DNA of 64,000 nucleotides from Candidatus Iainarchaeum sp. (GTDB lineage Archaea; Iainarchaeota; Iainarchaeia; Iainarchaeales; JAAZKV01), in contig JAQVNZ010000002.1 of NCBI GenBank assembly GCA_028702895.1, forward strand, positions 1 to 64,000, read 5' to 3'. Numbering within the stretch: the first letter of the stretch is position 1; every line of letters begins with the position of its first letter. Positions 42,100 through 50,366 of the stretch are shown piece after piece. A program made the translations under genes and the position numbers. Under the pieces are notes generated by a model that saw only the letters and a program-made list of their open reading frames with translations, did no database searches and was not told the origin of the DNA.

Positions 42100-42425
42100 T
42101 TTTTTTCACCATTTAATATTTCTAATAATATAAAATTTTTGGTTTTACTAATTTTTCTTGTTTCGCCTATTCTAACTTTATCTCCTTCTTTAACAATCAT
42201 TCCTTCTGGAACATGTGCTTTTATTTTTGAAAATACTTTTTTGTATCTTTCATATTTTGAAATATAATGTGTTATTTCTCTTTTAACAGTAATTGTTTTG
42301 CTTGCTTTTGCTGATGTTACAATTCCTTCGAATACATTTCCTCTTACTGAGTATTCTTTCTTTTTTAATACTGGTTTTTGTTGTATTGTAACAACTTTTT
42401 CTGTTTTATTTTTTTTCTCAACCAT
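42096..42425 (-). CDS. rps17: Ribosomal protein S17 (uS17)
   Basis: A 109-aa OB-fold small-subunit protein. RGNVFEGIVTSAKASKTITV and ERYKKVFSKIKAHVPEG are typical of the archaeal form; GDKVRIGETRKISKTKNFIL ends the fold. I chose ATG 42425 because GTG at 42434 lies in AGGTGA. Confidence 0.96.
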   Translation of the reverse strand: MVEKKNKTEKVVTIQQKPVLKKKEYSVRGNVFEGIVTSAKASKTITVKREITHYISKYERYKKVFSKIKAHVPEGMIVKEGDKVRIGETRKISKTKNFILLEILNGEKK

Positions 42426-42434
42426 AAATTTCAC

Positions 42435-42701
42435 CTATTTAATTCTGTTCTCGGGTTTTTTTAAAATCATTTTTCCATCAACAATAATTTTTTCGTTTAA
42501 ATCAAATTCAAAAATACATTCTTTTTTTGGAATTATTTTTTTATTCTCCAAAATAAATGTGTTTTTTGTTTCATCAATTATTTTTCCATTGATTCCGATT
42601 TTTTTTGGGTCTGAGCTTTCAACAACTTTAACATTCAACCCAATTAATTCATGGTATAAAATGTTTTCTTTGTTAATCTCATAATTTTTCCCGTTTATCA
42701 T
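42435..42701 (-). CDS. rnp1: RNase P protein component 1 (Rpp29/Pop4)
   Basis: An 88-aa Sm-like barrel protein that binds the specificity domain of RNase P RNA. YHELIGLNVKVVESSDPKKI and GINGKIIDETKNTFILENKK are the signature segments. It lies between aIF1 and uS17, its conserved archaeal place, linking tRNA 5' processing to ribosome synthesis. GGGGGA precedes the start. Confidence 0.95.
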   Translation of the reverse strand: MINGKNYEINKENILYHELIGLNVKVVESSDPKKIGINGKIIDETKNTFILENKKIIPKKECIFEFDLNEKIIVDGKMILKKPENRIK

Positions 42702-42709
42702 TTTTCCCC

Positions 42710-43012
42710 CTACATTTCAATTAAACTTTCATTATATCCTTTCATAATCAAAAACTTTTTTACTTTTTCTTTGTGATCTCCTTGTAATTCTATAATATTT
42801 TCTTTTACTGTTCCTCCACAAGCAAACTTGTGTTTCATTTCTTTTCCCAATTCTTTTACTAATATTTTTTCATTAATTCCACTTATTATTGTTAATAATT
42901 TTTTAAATCTAATTTTTTTTACACTTATTCTTATTTGTTGTTGTCCTTTTGTTATATTTGTTATATCAAATAAATCTTTAGGTAATCCGCTGATTTTATC
43001 TATTTCTTGCAT
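42710..43012 (-). CDS. sui1: Translation initiation factor aIF1 (SUI1)
   Basis: A 100-aa factor that enforces start-codon selection on the small subunit. GQQQIRISVKKIRFKKLLTI, CGGTVKENIIELQGDHKEKV are the SUI1 motifs. The start ATG overlaps the uL29 reading frame by 17 bp and follows AAGGGGG, so the two genes are translationally coupled. Confidence 0.96.
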   Translation of the reverse strand: MQEIDKISGLPKDLFDITNITKGQQQIRISVKKIRFKKLLTIISGINEKILVKELGKEMKHKFACGGTVKENIIELQGDHKEKVKKFLIMKGYNESLIEM

Positions 43013-43211
43013 TGCTTGCCCCCTTTTCGTTTATCTCGGTAAATAATCTTGCAATATCTTTTCTAATTTTTTTTATTTTCCCCGGATTTTCACTTTTTGT
43101 TCCTGATGAAATTGTTGCTCTTTCTTTTGCTAATTCTTGTTTTAATTCAATTACTTTTTGTTGTAATTCTTGGGCTGTTAAATTATTTAATTCTTTTTTC
43201 TTTAATCTCAT
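42996..43211 (-). CDS. rpl29: Ribosomal protein L29 (uL29)
   Basis: A 71-aa helical-hairpin protein at the exit tunnel. LTAQELQQKVIELKQELAKE and the NPGKIKKIRKDIARLFTEIN segment are conserved. I chose ATG 43211; upstream ATG/GTG codons fall in the AGTGATG binding site that overlaps the uS3 stop. Confidence 0.94.
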   Translation of the reverse strand: MRLKKKELNNLTAQELQQKVIELKQELAKERATISSGTKSENPGKIKKIRKDIARLFTEINEKGASNARNR

Positions 43212-43216
43212 AATCA

Positions 43217-44086
43217 TCACTTTTTAATTTTATTTTCTTCATTATGTTTTTCTTTTTTTGTTTTTTCGTTGTTTTCTTTAACTTCTTCTTTGATGTTTTC
43301 TTTTTTTGTTATTGGTTTTTTTTCACTTGTTTCTTCAACTTTTACTTCTTTTATTTCAGCTTTCTTTTTTTCTTGTATTTTTTCAGTGTCTTTTTTTGCT
43401 TCATCTTTTGTTTTTTCTTCAGTATTTTCTTTTTTTGTTTCTTCTTCTTTTTGTTCTTTTGCTTCTGCTTTTACTTTATTAATATTTGCTATAACTTTAT
43501 TAACATCAATTTTATCTGGGAATATTACATCTGGGTGTATTATATTTAATTTTATCCCGATTGCACCAATTTTTGGATTTGCTGATGCTTTTGCTCTATC
43601 AACAAGTTTTGCTTGTTCGCCAATTTTTTTCATGTACCCTATTGCAATTATTTGCTTTCTTTTTCTAGCACCTTTTGCTCCTAATGCTCCTTTGAATACT
43701 AATTCTACTCCTTGTGCTCCTGAATCCATTATGTCTTTAACTACTCTAAATGAAACACTTCTCCATGAAAATCCTTTGTTTAACATTGAAGCCATTTTTT
43801 CAACAATAATTTTTGCATTTAAATTTGGTTTTTTAACTTCTTGTATTTCTATTTGCGGATTATCAATATTATATTTTGTTGCTATAACTTCAGTTAACAT
43901 TTTTATTGTTGAACCGCTTTTTCCAATTGCTAATCCTGGTTTTGCAACATGTAATACTATTCTTGTTACTAATGGTGTTTTTATTATTTCTAAATGACTA
44001 AATCCTGCTCTATCTAATTTTTTAGTTAAATAATTTTCTAATTCCATTCTATTGTAATTTTTTTTAATAAATGTTCGTTCAATCAT
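43217..44086 (-). CDS. rps3: Ribosomal protein S3 (uS3) with long acidic-basic tail
   Basis: A 289-aa small-subunit head protein. The KH domain (HVAKPGLAIGKSGSTIKML) and the GAQGVELVFKGALGAKGARK part of the C-terminal domain are intact. From about residue 205 a Lys/Glu repeat tail of 80 residues (EEKTKDEAKKDTEKIQEKKK) is added. Such tails occur in several proteins of this locus. Confidence 0.96.
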   Translation of the reverse strand: MIERTFIKKNYNRMELENYLTKKLDRAGFSHLEIIKTPLVTRIVLHVAKPGLAIGKSGSTIKMLTEVIATKYNIDNPQIEIQEVKKPNLNAKIIVEKMASMLNKGFSWRSVSFRVVKDIMDSGAQGVELVFKGALGAKGARKRKQIIAIGYMKKIGEQAKLVDRAKASANPKIGAIGIKLNIIHPDVIFPDKIDVNKVIANINKVKAEAKEQKEEETKKENTEEKTKDEAKKDTEKIQEKKKAEIKEVKVEETSEKKPITKKENIKEEVKENNEKTKKEKHNEENKIKK

Positions 44087-44097
44087 TTTTTCACCTT

Positions 44098-44571
44098 TTA
44101 TGCTTTTACTTCAGAAACAATAATTTCTATGTGTGTTGCATTTATTCTCCTTGTTTTTCCGCCTATTTTTCCTTTGCTTTGATGACTATATCTTGTAATT
44201 CCTTTGGATGCAAAAGCATTTATTATATTTAATTTTTCTGCATCAAGTCCTTTATTATCCGCATTATTTTTTGCTAATTCTAATAAATCTAAAAAAATAT
44301 TAATTGTTTTTTCAGGATATCTTCCTGATTTAACCCCTTTTTTAGCATCTCCTTTTCTATGTGCAACATTACTATTGTATCTTTTTAATGGTAAATATTC
44401 TTCGTGGTTTTCTATTCTTTTTAACCATGCAATCATTTTGTTTACATATAATCCATTTATTTGATTACAAATTTCTGTAGAATATTTAAGTGATATGTTC
44501 GCGTTTGTTATTATCGCTCTTGCAGTTTTGCTTTCCTTTCCTACTTCTGCTTGATAATTTTTTTTAGCCAT
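44098..44571 (-). CDS. rpl22: Ribosomal protein L22 (uL22)
   Basis: A 157-aa tunnel-wall protein. EVGKESKTARAIITNANISL, the KRYNSNVAHRKGDAKKGVKS beta-hairpin loop region and THIEIIVSEVKA end are typical. 11-bp gaps on both sides. Confidence 0.97.
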   Translation of the reverse strand: MAKKNYQAEVGKESKTARAIITNANISLKYSTEICNQINGLYVNKMIAWLKRIENHEEYLPLKRYNSNVAHRKGDAKKGVKSGRYPEKTINIFLDLLELAKNNADNKGLDAEKLNIINAFASKGITRYSHQSKGKIGGKTRRINATHIEIIVSEVKA

Positions 44572-44582
44572 ATTTATTCACT

Positions 44583-44975
44583 TTATCCTCTTGCTGTTAT
44601 TGCAGTTGAGCTCTTTGTTGCTCCGATTCCTGCTTTACCGTGTTGTAATCTTTTTCTTGTAAAAACAAATTCTCCTAAATAATGTCCTAACATTTGTTCT
44701 GTTATATCTAATAATTCAAAACTATTTCCTCTATAAACTGCAAATCTTACTCCAACCATTTCTGGGATTACTATTAAATCTCTACTATGAGTTCTAATTG
44801 GTTTTGCTTTTTCATTACTCTTCGCTTTTACTATTTTTTTGATTATGTGTTTATCAAATCCTTTTTTTAAACTTCTTCTAGATCTTGAATCACATAATTC
44901 TGCGAATTCAGTAATTGGCATTTTGCTCAATTCTTCCATTGTTTTTCCTTTAAAAGTAAATTCTTTTTTAGCCAT
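44583..44975 (-). CDS. rps19: Ribosomal protein S19 (uS19)
   Basis: A 130-aa small-subunit head protein. EFAELCDSRSRRSLKKGFD is archaeal; THSRDLIVIPEMVGVRFAVY and EQMLGHYLGEFVFTRKRLQH are family signatures. It lies between uL2 and uL22. Confidence 0.97.
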   Translation of the reverse strand: MAKKEFTFKGKTMEELSKMPITEFAELCDSRSRRSLKKGFDKHIIKKIVKAKSNEKAKPIRTHSRDLIVIPEMVGVRFAVYRGNSFELLDITEQMLGHYLGEFVFTRKRLQHGKAGIGATKSSTAITARG

Positions 44976-44987
44976 AATTACACCCAG

Positions 44988-45698
44988 TTAGTTTTTCTTT
45001 CTCCTTCCAGTTCTTCTTGAAGCAATTGCTCCAACTTTTCTTCCAACAGGCGCATTTCTTGCAGTACTCTTAGATTTTCCAGGGTGATGTTGTGCTCCAC
45101 CAAATGGATGATCTACAGCATTCATTGCAACTCCGCGAACACTTGGCCAAAAAATCTTTTTAGCTTTCATTGCGAAATATTTTGTTCCTGCTTTAATAAA
45201 TGGTTTTTCTTGTTTTCCTCCACAAGAAACATTTCCTATTGTTGCTCTAACGCTTAATGGTAATGTTAGCATTTTTCCTGATGCTAATTTTAATGTAACT
45301 CCTTTTTTATCTTTTGAAATTATTAGGGAATATGTTCCTGAACTTTTTGAAATTGTTCCGCCATCTCCTAAAATTCTTTCAATATTAAAAACTGGGCATC
45401 CTTCAGGTAATTCGCCGATTGGTATAACATTTCCTAATTCTATTTTTGCACCTGGTCCTTGTTCTATTTTTTGTCCGATAAATGCTCCTTCTACTGCGAT
45501 TATTTGTTCTTGTTTTCCATTATTAAATTCTACTGTTTGTATTATTGCATTTCTTCCAGTGTCTTTTATAAAATCAATTATTTGGCCTTTTAATAATTCT
45601 TCAGTTTGTAAAATGTATTTAGATTCTATTCCTTTTAATTTTGCTTTGAACGTGTTTGTTCCTCTTCCTCTTCTTTGACTGTATAATCTTTTTCCCAT
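44988..45698 (-). CDS. rpl2: Ribosomal protein L2 (uL2)
   Basis: A 236-aa protein at the peptidyl-transferase centre. GKRLYSQRRGRGTNTFKAK opens the archaeal form; GVAMNAVDHPFGGAQHHPGK contains the conserved loop with the catalytic-site His. I chose ATG 45698; an in-frame TTG at 45707 lies in the GGTTGAT upstream. Confidence 0.97.
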   Translation of the reverse strand: MGKRLYSQRRGRGTNTFKAKLKGIESKYILQTEELLKGQIIDFIKDTGRNAIIQTVEFNNGKQEQIIAVEGAFIGQKIEQGPGAKIELGNVIPIGELPEGCPVFNIERILGDGGTISKSSGTYSLIISKDKKGVTLKLASGKMLTLPLSVRATIGNVSCGGKQEKPFIKAGTKYFAMKAKKIFWPSVRGVAMNAVDHPFGGAQHHPGKSKSTARNAPVGRKVGAIASRRTGRRKKN

Positions 45699-45721
45699 TT
45701 TAATCAACCGTTAAATATTAT

Positions 45722-46108
45722 TTATAATACTCCTAATTTTGTTGCTAGGTCTTGTGCCTTAAATTCTTTTTTTAATTTTATTACTGCTTTTTTTCTTCCT
45801 TTCATATCTCTTACAATATTTATTTTTTCTATTTTTATTGAATATGCTTTTTCAATTATTTTTTTAACGTCTTTTTTTGTTGCTTTATCTGCAACTATAA
45901 ATGTAAGCTTGTTTTCTGTATCAATCATATTAACTGCTTTTTCTGTTACTAATGGATATAATACTACATCTAAATCTTCTAAACTTAAATTATTTTTAAC
46001 TGGTTGTTTAACTTTCAAGTTTTCTTTAATGATTTTTTCTTCAATTACTTCTTTTTTGTTTTCTTCTTGTTTTTTTTGTCTTTTTTCTTGTTCGTTTAAT
46101 TTAACCAT
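45722..46108 (-). CDS. rpl23: Ribosomal protein L23 (uL23) with N-terminal extension
   Basis: A 128-aa exit-tunnel protein that docks SRP. The domain begins about residue 48: LYPLVTEKAVNMIDTENKLT, KKIIEKAYSIKIEKINIVRD. The first 45 residues are a Lys/Glu-rich extension absent from the ~85-aa archaeal norm. Confidence 0.95.
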   Translation of the reverse strand: MVKLNEQEKRQKKQEENKKEVIEEKIIKENLKVKQPVKNNLSLEDLDVVLYPLVTEKAVNMIDTENKLTFIVADKATKKDVKKIIEKAYSIKIEKINIVRDMKGRKKAVIKLKKEFKAQDLATKLGVL

Positions 46109-46122
46109 TATTTTTCACCGAT

Positions 46123-47034
46123 TTATTTTTTAACTTTTTTTTGAACTTTTGGTTCTTCTTTTTTTATTGTTGGCTTTTCTTTTTTTGTTATTGGTTTTTC
46201 TTCTTTAATTGGTTTTTTTTCAACAATCTCTTTTTTATTTTCTTTTTTTATTAAAGCTTCAATTGCACTTCTTGTCCAAACAACTAATCTGCCTGCTTCT
46301 GCTCCAGGTGCTAATAATTCAACATTTAATGATGTTACTGTTACTGAATCTACTCCTGGTAAATTCCTTGCAGCTTTTAAAACTGGTTTGTTTGAACCTG
46401 TTATAATTAAAACACTTTTTTTAACTTTTTTTGTTCTTCCTCGAGCTTTTCCTTTTCCAGCTCTTTTTCTAATTTTTGATTTTGCGTTTCTTAAATCATT
46501 TCCAATTTTTAATTTTTCTAATATTTCTGTTAATTCTTTTGTTTTCTTAGTATTCTCAAAAGCATCTTCAATTACTATTGGTAAATCATTTTCAACAATA
46601 AATCTTTTTTCTACTAATTCTTTCATTGCAGTTGTTGCAATTGCACTTTCTAATGCAAGTTTTCTTTCTTTTTTATTAATTTTTTCTTGTATAACTTTCC
46701 ATGCTTTTGGAGCATTTGGTGTTCGTCCGCCAACAGACTGCGCTACTCTTCCAACTCTACCTGATAATAATACTTGCCTATTTTTTGTTCTAGGTAATCT
46801 TGCTTTATTTGTGTTAATTGTTCTTTTTGGTGTTGGTAAGCCTCTTGTACCAATATATATTGCGGTTGTTTTAAATCCAGCTCTTTGATCTGCACCTTTT
46901 GGTTGTATTTTTGCAGTTTGCATTGCAATTACTGATCTTTTTATTAAAACTGGTTTGTATTCAGTTTCAAAAACTTTTGGTAATTCAATACTGCTTTTAC
47001 TTGTACCATCCAAATCAAATACTTTTGTTTTCAT
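46123..47034 (-). CDS. rpl4: Ribosomal protein L4 (uL4) with Lys-rich tail
   Basis: A 303-aa protein whose loop lines the exit tunnel. KVFDLDGTSKSSIELPKVFE, RRTPNAPKA-type loop (VGGRTPNAPKAWKVIQ) and GKARGRTKKVKKSVLIITG are typical of the archaeal/eukaryotic form. The last 45 residues are Lys/Glu/Pro repeats (KPIKEEKPITKKEKPT). I prefer ATG 47034, since MKTKVFDLDG is the family start; an ATG at 47058 that overlaps the uL3 stop by 4 bp is possible. Confidence 0.95.
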   Translation of the reverse strand: MKTKVFDLDGTSKSSIELPKVFETEYKPVLIKRSVIAMQTAKIQPKGADQRAGFKTTAIYIGTRGLPTPKRTINTNKARLPRTKNRQVLLSGRVGRVAQSVGGRTPNAPKAWKVIQEKINKKERKLALESAIATTAMKELVEKRFIVENDLPIVIEDAFENTKKTKELTEILEKLKIGNDLRNAKSKIRKRAGKGKARGRTKKVKKSVLIITGSNKPVLKAARNLPGVDSVTVTSLNVELLAPGAEAGRLVVWTRSAIEALIKKENKKEIVEKKPIKEEKPITKKEKPTIKKEEPKVQKKVKK

Positions 47035-47054
47035 AATAATCAAATTTCCTAAAA

Positions 47055-48053
47055 TCATTTTACTAAAATTCTTTCAACAGTGTCAAGTTTTAATCCCGAT
47101 TTTTTTTCTGGTCTTTGACTTTTTCTTATTGAAATACATCTTTTACTTACGCCAGGTATTGATCCTGCAATAATAATATATTTTCCTTTAATAGTTCCAT
47201 ATCTTGTATAACCACTTTTTCCATTAACATCTTTTATTTCATCAGAAATTTTTAAAATTCTTTTATTATATTCAGTTCTATTGTGGTATCCCATTTGTCC
47301 TGCTCTTGCTACAGTGAACATTACTGTGCTAGGATTCCATGGACTAATACTTCCAACAATTCTTCTTTTCTTTGCTTTTGGTCTTTGTTGTTTAATACCA
47401 AATCTTTTTATTACTCCTTGAAAACCTTTTCCTTTTGTAACTGCTCTAATGTCTAAAAAATCTTTTTCTTTAAAAACTTCTTCAATATTTATTTCTTTTC
47501 CAAGAACATCTTTAGCATAATTTAATTGTTCTTCTTTTTTGCCACCAATATTAATTTCAACTATATCTGGTTTCTTTTTTAATTCAATTGAGTTTGGTTG
47601 TGTATTAACTAAAAGTGTAAAGTATTCTATTTGTTCCATTTGTTGTTGGAAATCCTGGATAGAAAATTTTTTCTCTTCTTCTTTCTTAACTTTTTTTGAA
47701 ACAGGTTTTTTAAAATTAGGTATTTTTCTATCTAATTCTTTATCAAATTTCTCGCTTAAAACATCATTTAATACTTCAAAACCAATTTCTGCTTTAATAT
47801 AGGCTCTAATCCCTAAAACTTTTATTGGGGGACATTCAACGATTGTTGCAGGCATATAAACTGTTTGGCCAAAAGTTGGACTTCCTTTATGCGTGTTCTT
47901 TCCAACAACTTGTGTCATTCCTGCTTTGTAACAAATAAAACTAAGTGCTTTTGCTTCATTTCCGCTAGCTTTCATGCTAGGAGTTTGTTTTTTTGCACGA
48001 ACTCTAGGGTAAAAGGCCATTGATCCTTTTCTTGATGCGTTATATTTTGCCAT
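47055..48053 (-). CDS. rpl3: Ribosomal protein L3 (uL3)
   Basis: A 332-aa protein and first gene of the S10/spc supercluster. RKGSMAFYPRVRAKKQTPSM, SFICYKAGMTQVVG, RAVTKGKGFQGVIKRFGIKQ and GYHNRTEYNKRILKI are the archaeal L3 signatures. It has its own TATA box and a leader of about 150 nt. Confidence 0.97.
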   Translation of the reverse strand: MAKYNASRKGSMAFYPRVRAKKQTPSMKASGNEAKALSFICYKAGMTQVVGKNTHKGSPTFGQTVYMPATIVECPPIKVLGIRAYIKAEIGFEVLNDVLSEKFDKELDRKIPNFKKPVSKKVKKEEEKKFSIQDFQQQMEQIEYFTLLVNTQPNSIELKKKPDIVEINIGGKKEEQLNYAKDVLGKEINIEEVFKEKDFLDIRAVTKGKGFQGVIKRFGIKQQRPKAKKRRIVGSISPWNPSTVMFTVARAGQMGYHNRTEYNKRILKISDEIKDVNGKSGYTRYGTIKGKYIIIAGSIPGVSKRCISIRKSQRPEKKSGLKLDTVERILVK

Positions 48054-48075
48054 TTAATTCACTTTATATAATTTT

Positions 48076-48234
48076 TATTTTTTATGATTTTTGTACGTAC
48101 CAAAATGAAATTCGATCAAACTTTTGTTTGATATGGTATTTACTTTCGCGTACCAGCGAGAGCAGTGTACTCAATATTTTGTTTTTTAACAAAACATTAT
48201 TTATAATTATTTTTTCCAAAGAAACCTTTATAAA
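48076..48234 (-). promoter_or_regulatory. uL3 promoter and structured leader
   Basis: TTTATAAA (48227-48234) is the TATA box, 173 bp before the ATG. The leader carries hairpin TTTTGTT/AACAAAA (48177-48194, 4-nt loop) and hairpin ATCAAAC/GTTTGAT (48115-48132, 4-nt loop). In the transcript TGGTA (48151-48155) can pair with TACCA (48134-48138), which can instead pair with a second TGGTA (48098-48102), enclosing the second hairpin. These two states exclude each other. Archaeal ribosomal operons are known to be feedback-controlled by leader-binding proteins; here the regulator is unknown. Confidence 0.5.
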
Positions 48235-48292
48235 TCAAACTATATTGTTGTTTATTTTTGTTTCACTGTTTATTTTTATTTTGTTGTTTGTT

Positions 48293-50224
48293 TTATTCTT
48301 TCTTTATTGTATTTTTTTGAGTTTCTTTTTCCATCCAAATTTCCCTATCAGGGTCTGCCGTTTTTGTTGATTCTGTTACTATTACTATTATTGCAACTAA
48401 TATTAGTGCTAAAAAAATTATTCCTATTAATGATGGGTTAATTCCAAACGCGAATAAGCCCATTAAATTATTTTTTGATTCGTCTAAATAAATTGTTTTT
48501 TCTAATCCTTCAAAAACAAATTGAATACTTCCTTTAATTGGTTTGTTTAATTCTACTATTATTTCAGTAAAACTTTCGCCTGTTGGTATAGTAATAATTT
48601 TGTCGTTGATTATTTGATTTTCTAAATTTGTTTTTAATACTCCTGTGAAAATCTTGTTTGTTGGATTATTAAAATTAATTCTAATTATTTTGTTATTTTG
48701 GTCAACAATTATTGTTGATTCCATATTAATACTAGTAACAATTCCCGTTACGGTATTATTTACTTGAACCATTTTTGAACTAACGTCACAACCCTCAATC
48801 ATGGGTCTAAAAGTAATATTTGTTGTTTTTTGGTTTGTTCCTATTGTTAATTTATTTGATATTGATGCGTTGCTAGGTAATACAATCATGCTTTGTGATA
48901 ATTGAGCATTTCCTTCAAGGTAAATAGTTGCTTTTTGTCCAGTGTTGTTTGTTATAGTATAATCCATGGTTCCTGCGTTTTGTATTTGAATATTTGAAGG
49001 AACATTAATTGTTAATCCGTTACAATTAGAAAAACCTGTGTTATTAATCCCATTTGTGCTAGTGTCATTTATTGTAACAAAAAACGTTTTATCGCCTATG
49101 TTAGAATAAGAACAAGTTTTTCCATCACTAAATTTCCCTTGTACTCTTAGTACTTGTTCATAACTTTTTGTGCTAAAGGCGTTATTTGCTATTAATTCTA
49201 AATAAATGTTTGCGCCATTTCCTGGGAAAGCGTATTGTTCAATATAAAATGGTTTTATGTTTAATCCTGAGTCAATTATTTCTACCTTTGTTATTTCAAA
49301 TCTTTTAGTACTTTTATTTTCTAAATAAAATATTTCTTTTGTTGAAGTATTTTCGTTTATTTCAATATTTCTTGTACTAATTCTTATATCATTACATTCT
49401 GAACTAGAATCTTGATAATCGTTAGATTGGCCGGTTTCTCTTACTGTCGTTTGAAAGGTTTGTCTTCCTATTTGTGTTTCGCTACAATTAGTTTCGCCTA
49501 ATTTTCCTGATATTGCAAATGTTCCGCTAATTGTTTGATTGGTTGATACGCTTGCGGCTCTTAATGTAACATTAACATTTTGATTAGAGTATTTTCCAAT
49601 ATAATTAGAATAATCAGCACTTCCTGATGCGATTAGTGAATTCGTAAAATATATTCTTAAATTATTTAATTCGAAATTTTTCCCAGTATTATTTTCTATT
49701 CTAAATGTTTTTGTTGTGTCTCGCCCCTCATCTATAGTAAAATCATCTACTATTAATTTTATTCCAGAACAAGAATTATCTTCTACATCAATATACGCTT
49801 CTCTTAATTCTAATTCGTTTGATCCTTCTAAAATTATTCCTTCTATCTTGTATCTATTATAGTTTGAATTAACACTAAATTCATTATACCATGTAAAAGA
49901 ATAATCATCTTGGGTCAAAGTTGCACTTTTTGTAGAAGTGGTTCTAAATAGAGTCCAATCATTAGTGTTCTCATTCCACCTATATATTTTTGTTTTAGCA
50001 CTAATGTTGCTTGCACAATTTCCTGATGAACTATTTATTTTAAAAGAAATTTTTAAATCAATTGAGTCATTATTTTCTGCTAAAAGAGTTTCTAAATAAT
50101 CGCCATCTCCGGCTACTCTTAATCCTAAATTAATATTACTCAAATTTATTGAGCAAGCACTAACCATGCTAGTTAATGCGATTAAAAAAAATACTATTCC
50201 TATAAATTTAATTTTTGTATTCAT
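48293..50224 (-). CDS. Large secreted membrane-anchored surface protein
   Basis: A 643-aa protein with an N-terminal signal peptide (1-23, ending MVSA before C24, which fits a lipobox-like site) and a C-terminal transmembrane helix near 597-616, followed by a charged cytoplasmic tail. The exterior is built from at least three similar beta-sandwich modules of about 120 residues with paired motifs such as CSGIKLIVDDFTIDEG, CNDIRISTRNIEINEN and CNGLTINVPSNIQIQN, each opening with Cys. The IEN-x-T/S type glycosylation sites are frequent. It is probably an S-layer-like or receptor protein. No enzymatic motif. A conserved TGGAACAAGT occurs upstream of its TATA box. Confidence 0.85.
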   Translation of the reverse strand: MNTKIKFIGIVFFLIALTSMVSACSINLSNINLGLRVAGDGDYLETLLAENNDSIDLKISFKINSSSGNCASNISAKTKIYRWNENTNDWTLFRTTSTKSATLTQDDYSFTWYNEFSVNSNYNRYKIEGIILEGSNELELREAYIDVEDNSCSGIKLIVDDFTIDEGRDTTKTFRIENNTGKNFELNNLRIYFTNSLIASGSADYSNYIGKYSNQNVNVTLRAASVSTNQTISGTFAISGKLGETNCSETQIGRQTFQTTVRETGQSNDYQDSSSECNDIRISTRNIEINENTSTKEIFYLENKSTKRFEITKVEIIDSGLNIKPFYIEQYAFPGNGANIYLELIANNAFSTKSYEQVLRVQGKFSDGKTCSYSNIGDKTFFVTINDTSTNGINNTGFSNCNGLTINVPSNIQIQNAGTMDYTITNNTGQKATIYLEGNAQLSQSMIVLPSNASISNKLTIGTNQKTTNITFRPMIEGCDVSSKMVQVNNTVTGIVTSINMESTIIVDQNNKIIRINFNNPTNKIFTGVLKTNLENQIINDKIITIPTGESFTEIIVELNKPIKGSIQFVFEGLEKTIYLDESKNNLMGLFAFGINPSLIGIIFLALILVAIIVIVTESTKTADPDREIWMEKETQKNTIKKE

Positions 50225-50246
50225 ACATATGCTTGTTTAACAAACA

Positions 50247-50282
50247 TTTATAAACGCTTTTCTTTTATTAACTGGAACAAGT
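50247..50282 (-). promoter_or_regulatory. Promoter of the 643-aa surface protein with TrmB-like half site
   Basis: TTTATAAA (50247-50254) is a TATA box 23 bp before the ATG, so the transcript is nearly leaderless. Upstream of it, TGGAACAAGT (50273-50282) is identical to 28353-28362, which contains one arm of the palindrome at the TrmB gene. Confidence 0.45.
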
Positions 50283-50366
50283 TATGTGTGATTTTTTATT
50301 TTTTTGTTAAAATGGGTATTTTTCAGGATTATGCTTAATTAAATCCGTTTTGCAAAAAGTTTATCT

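Noticed and set aside
43244..43997. Long plus-strand frames opposite uS3
   Set aside because: Antisense of Lys/Glu-rich coding sequence gives Phe/Ser-rich frames without ribosome binding sites.
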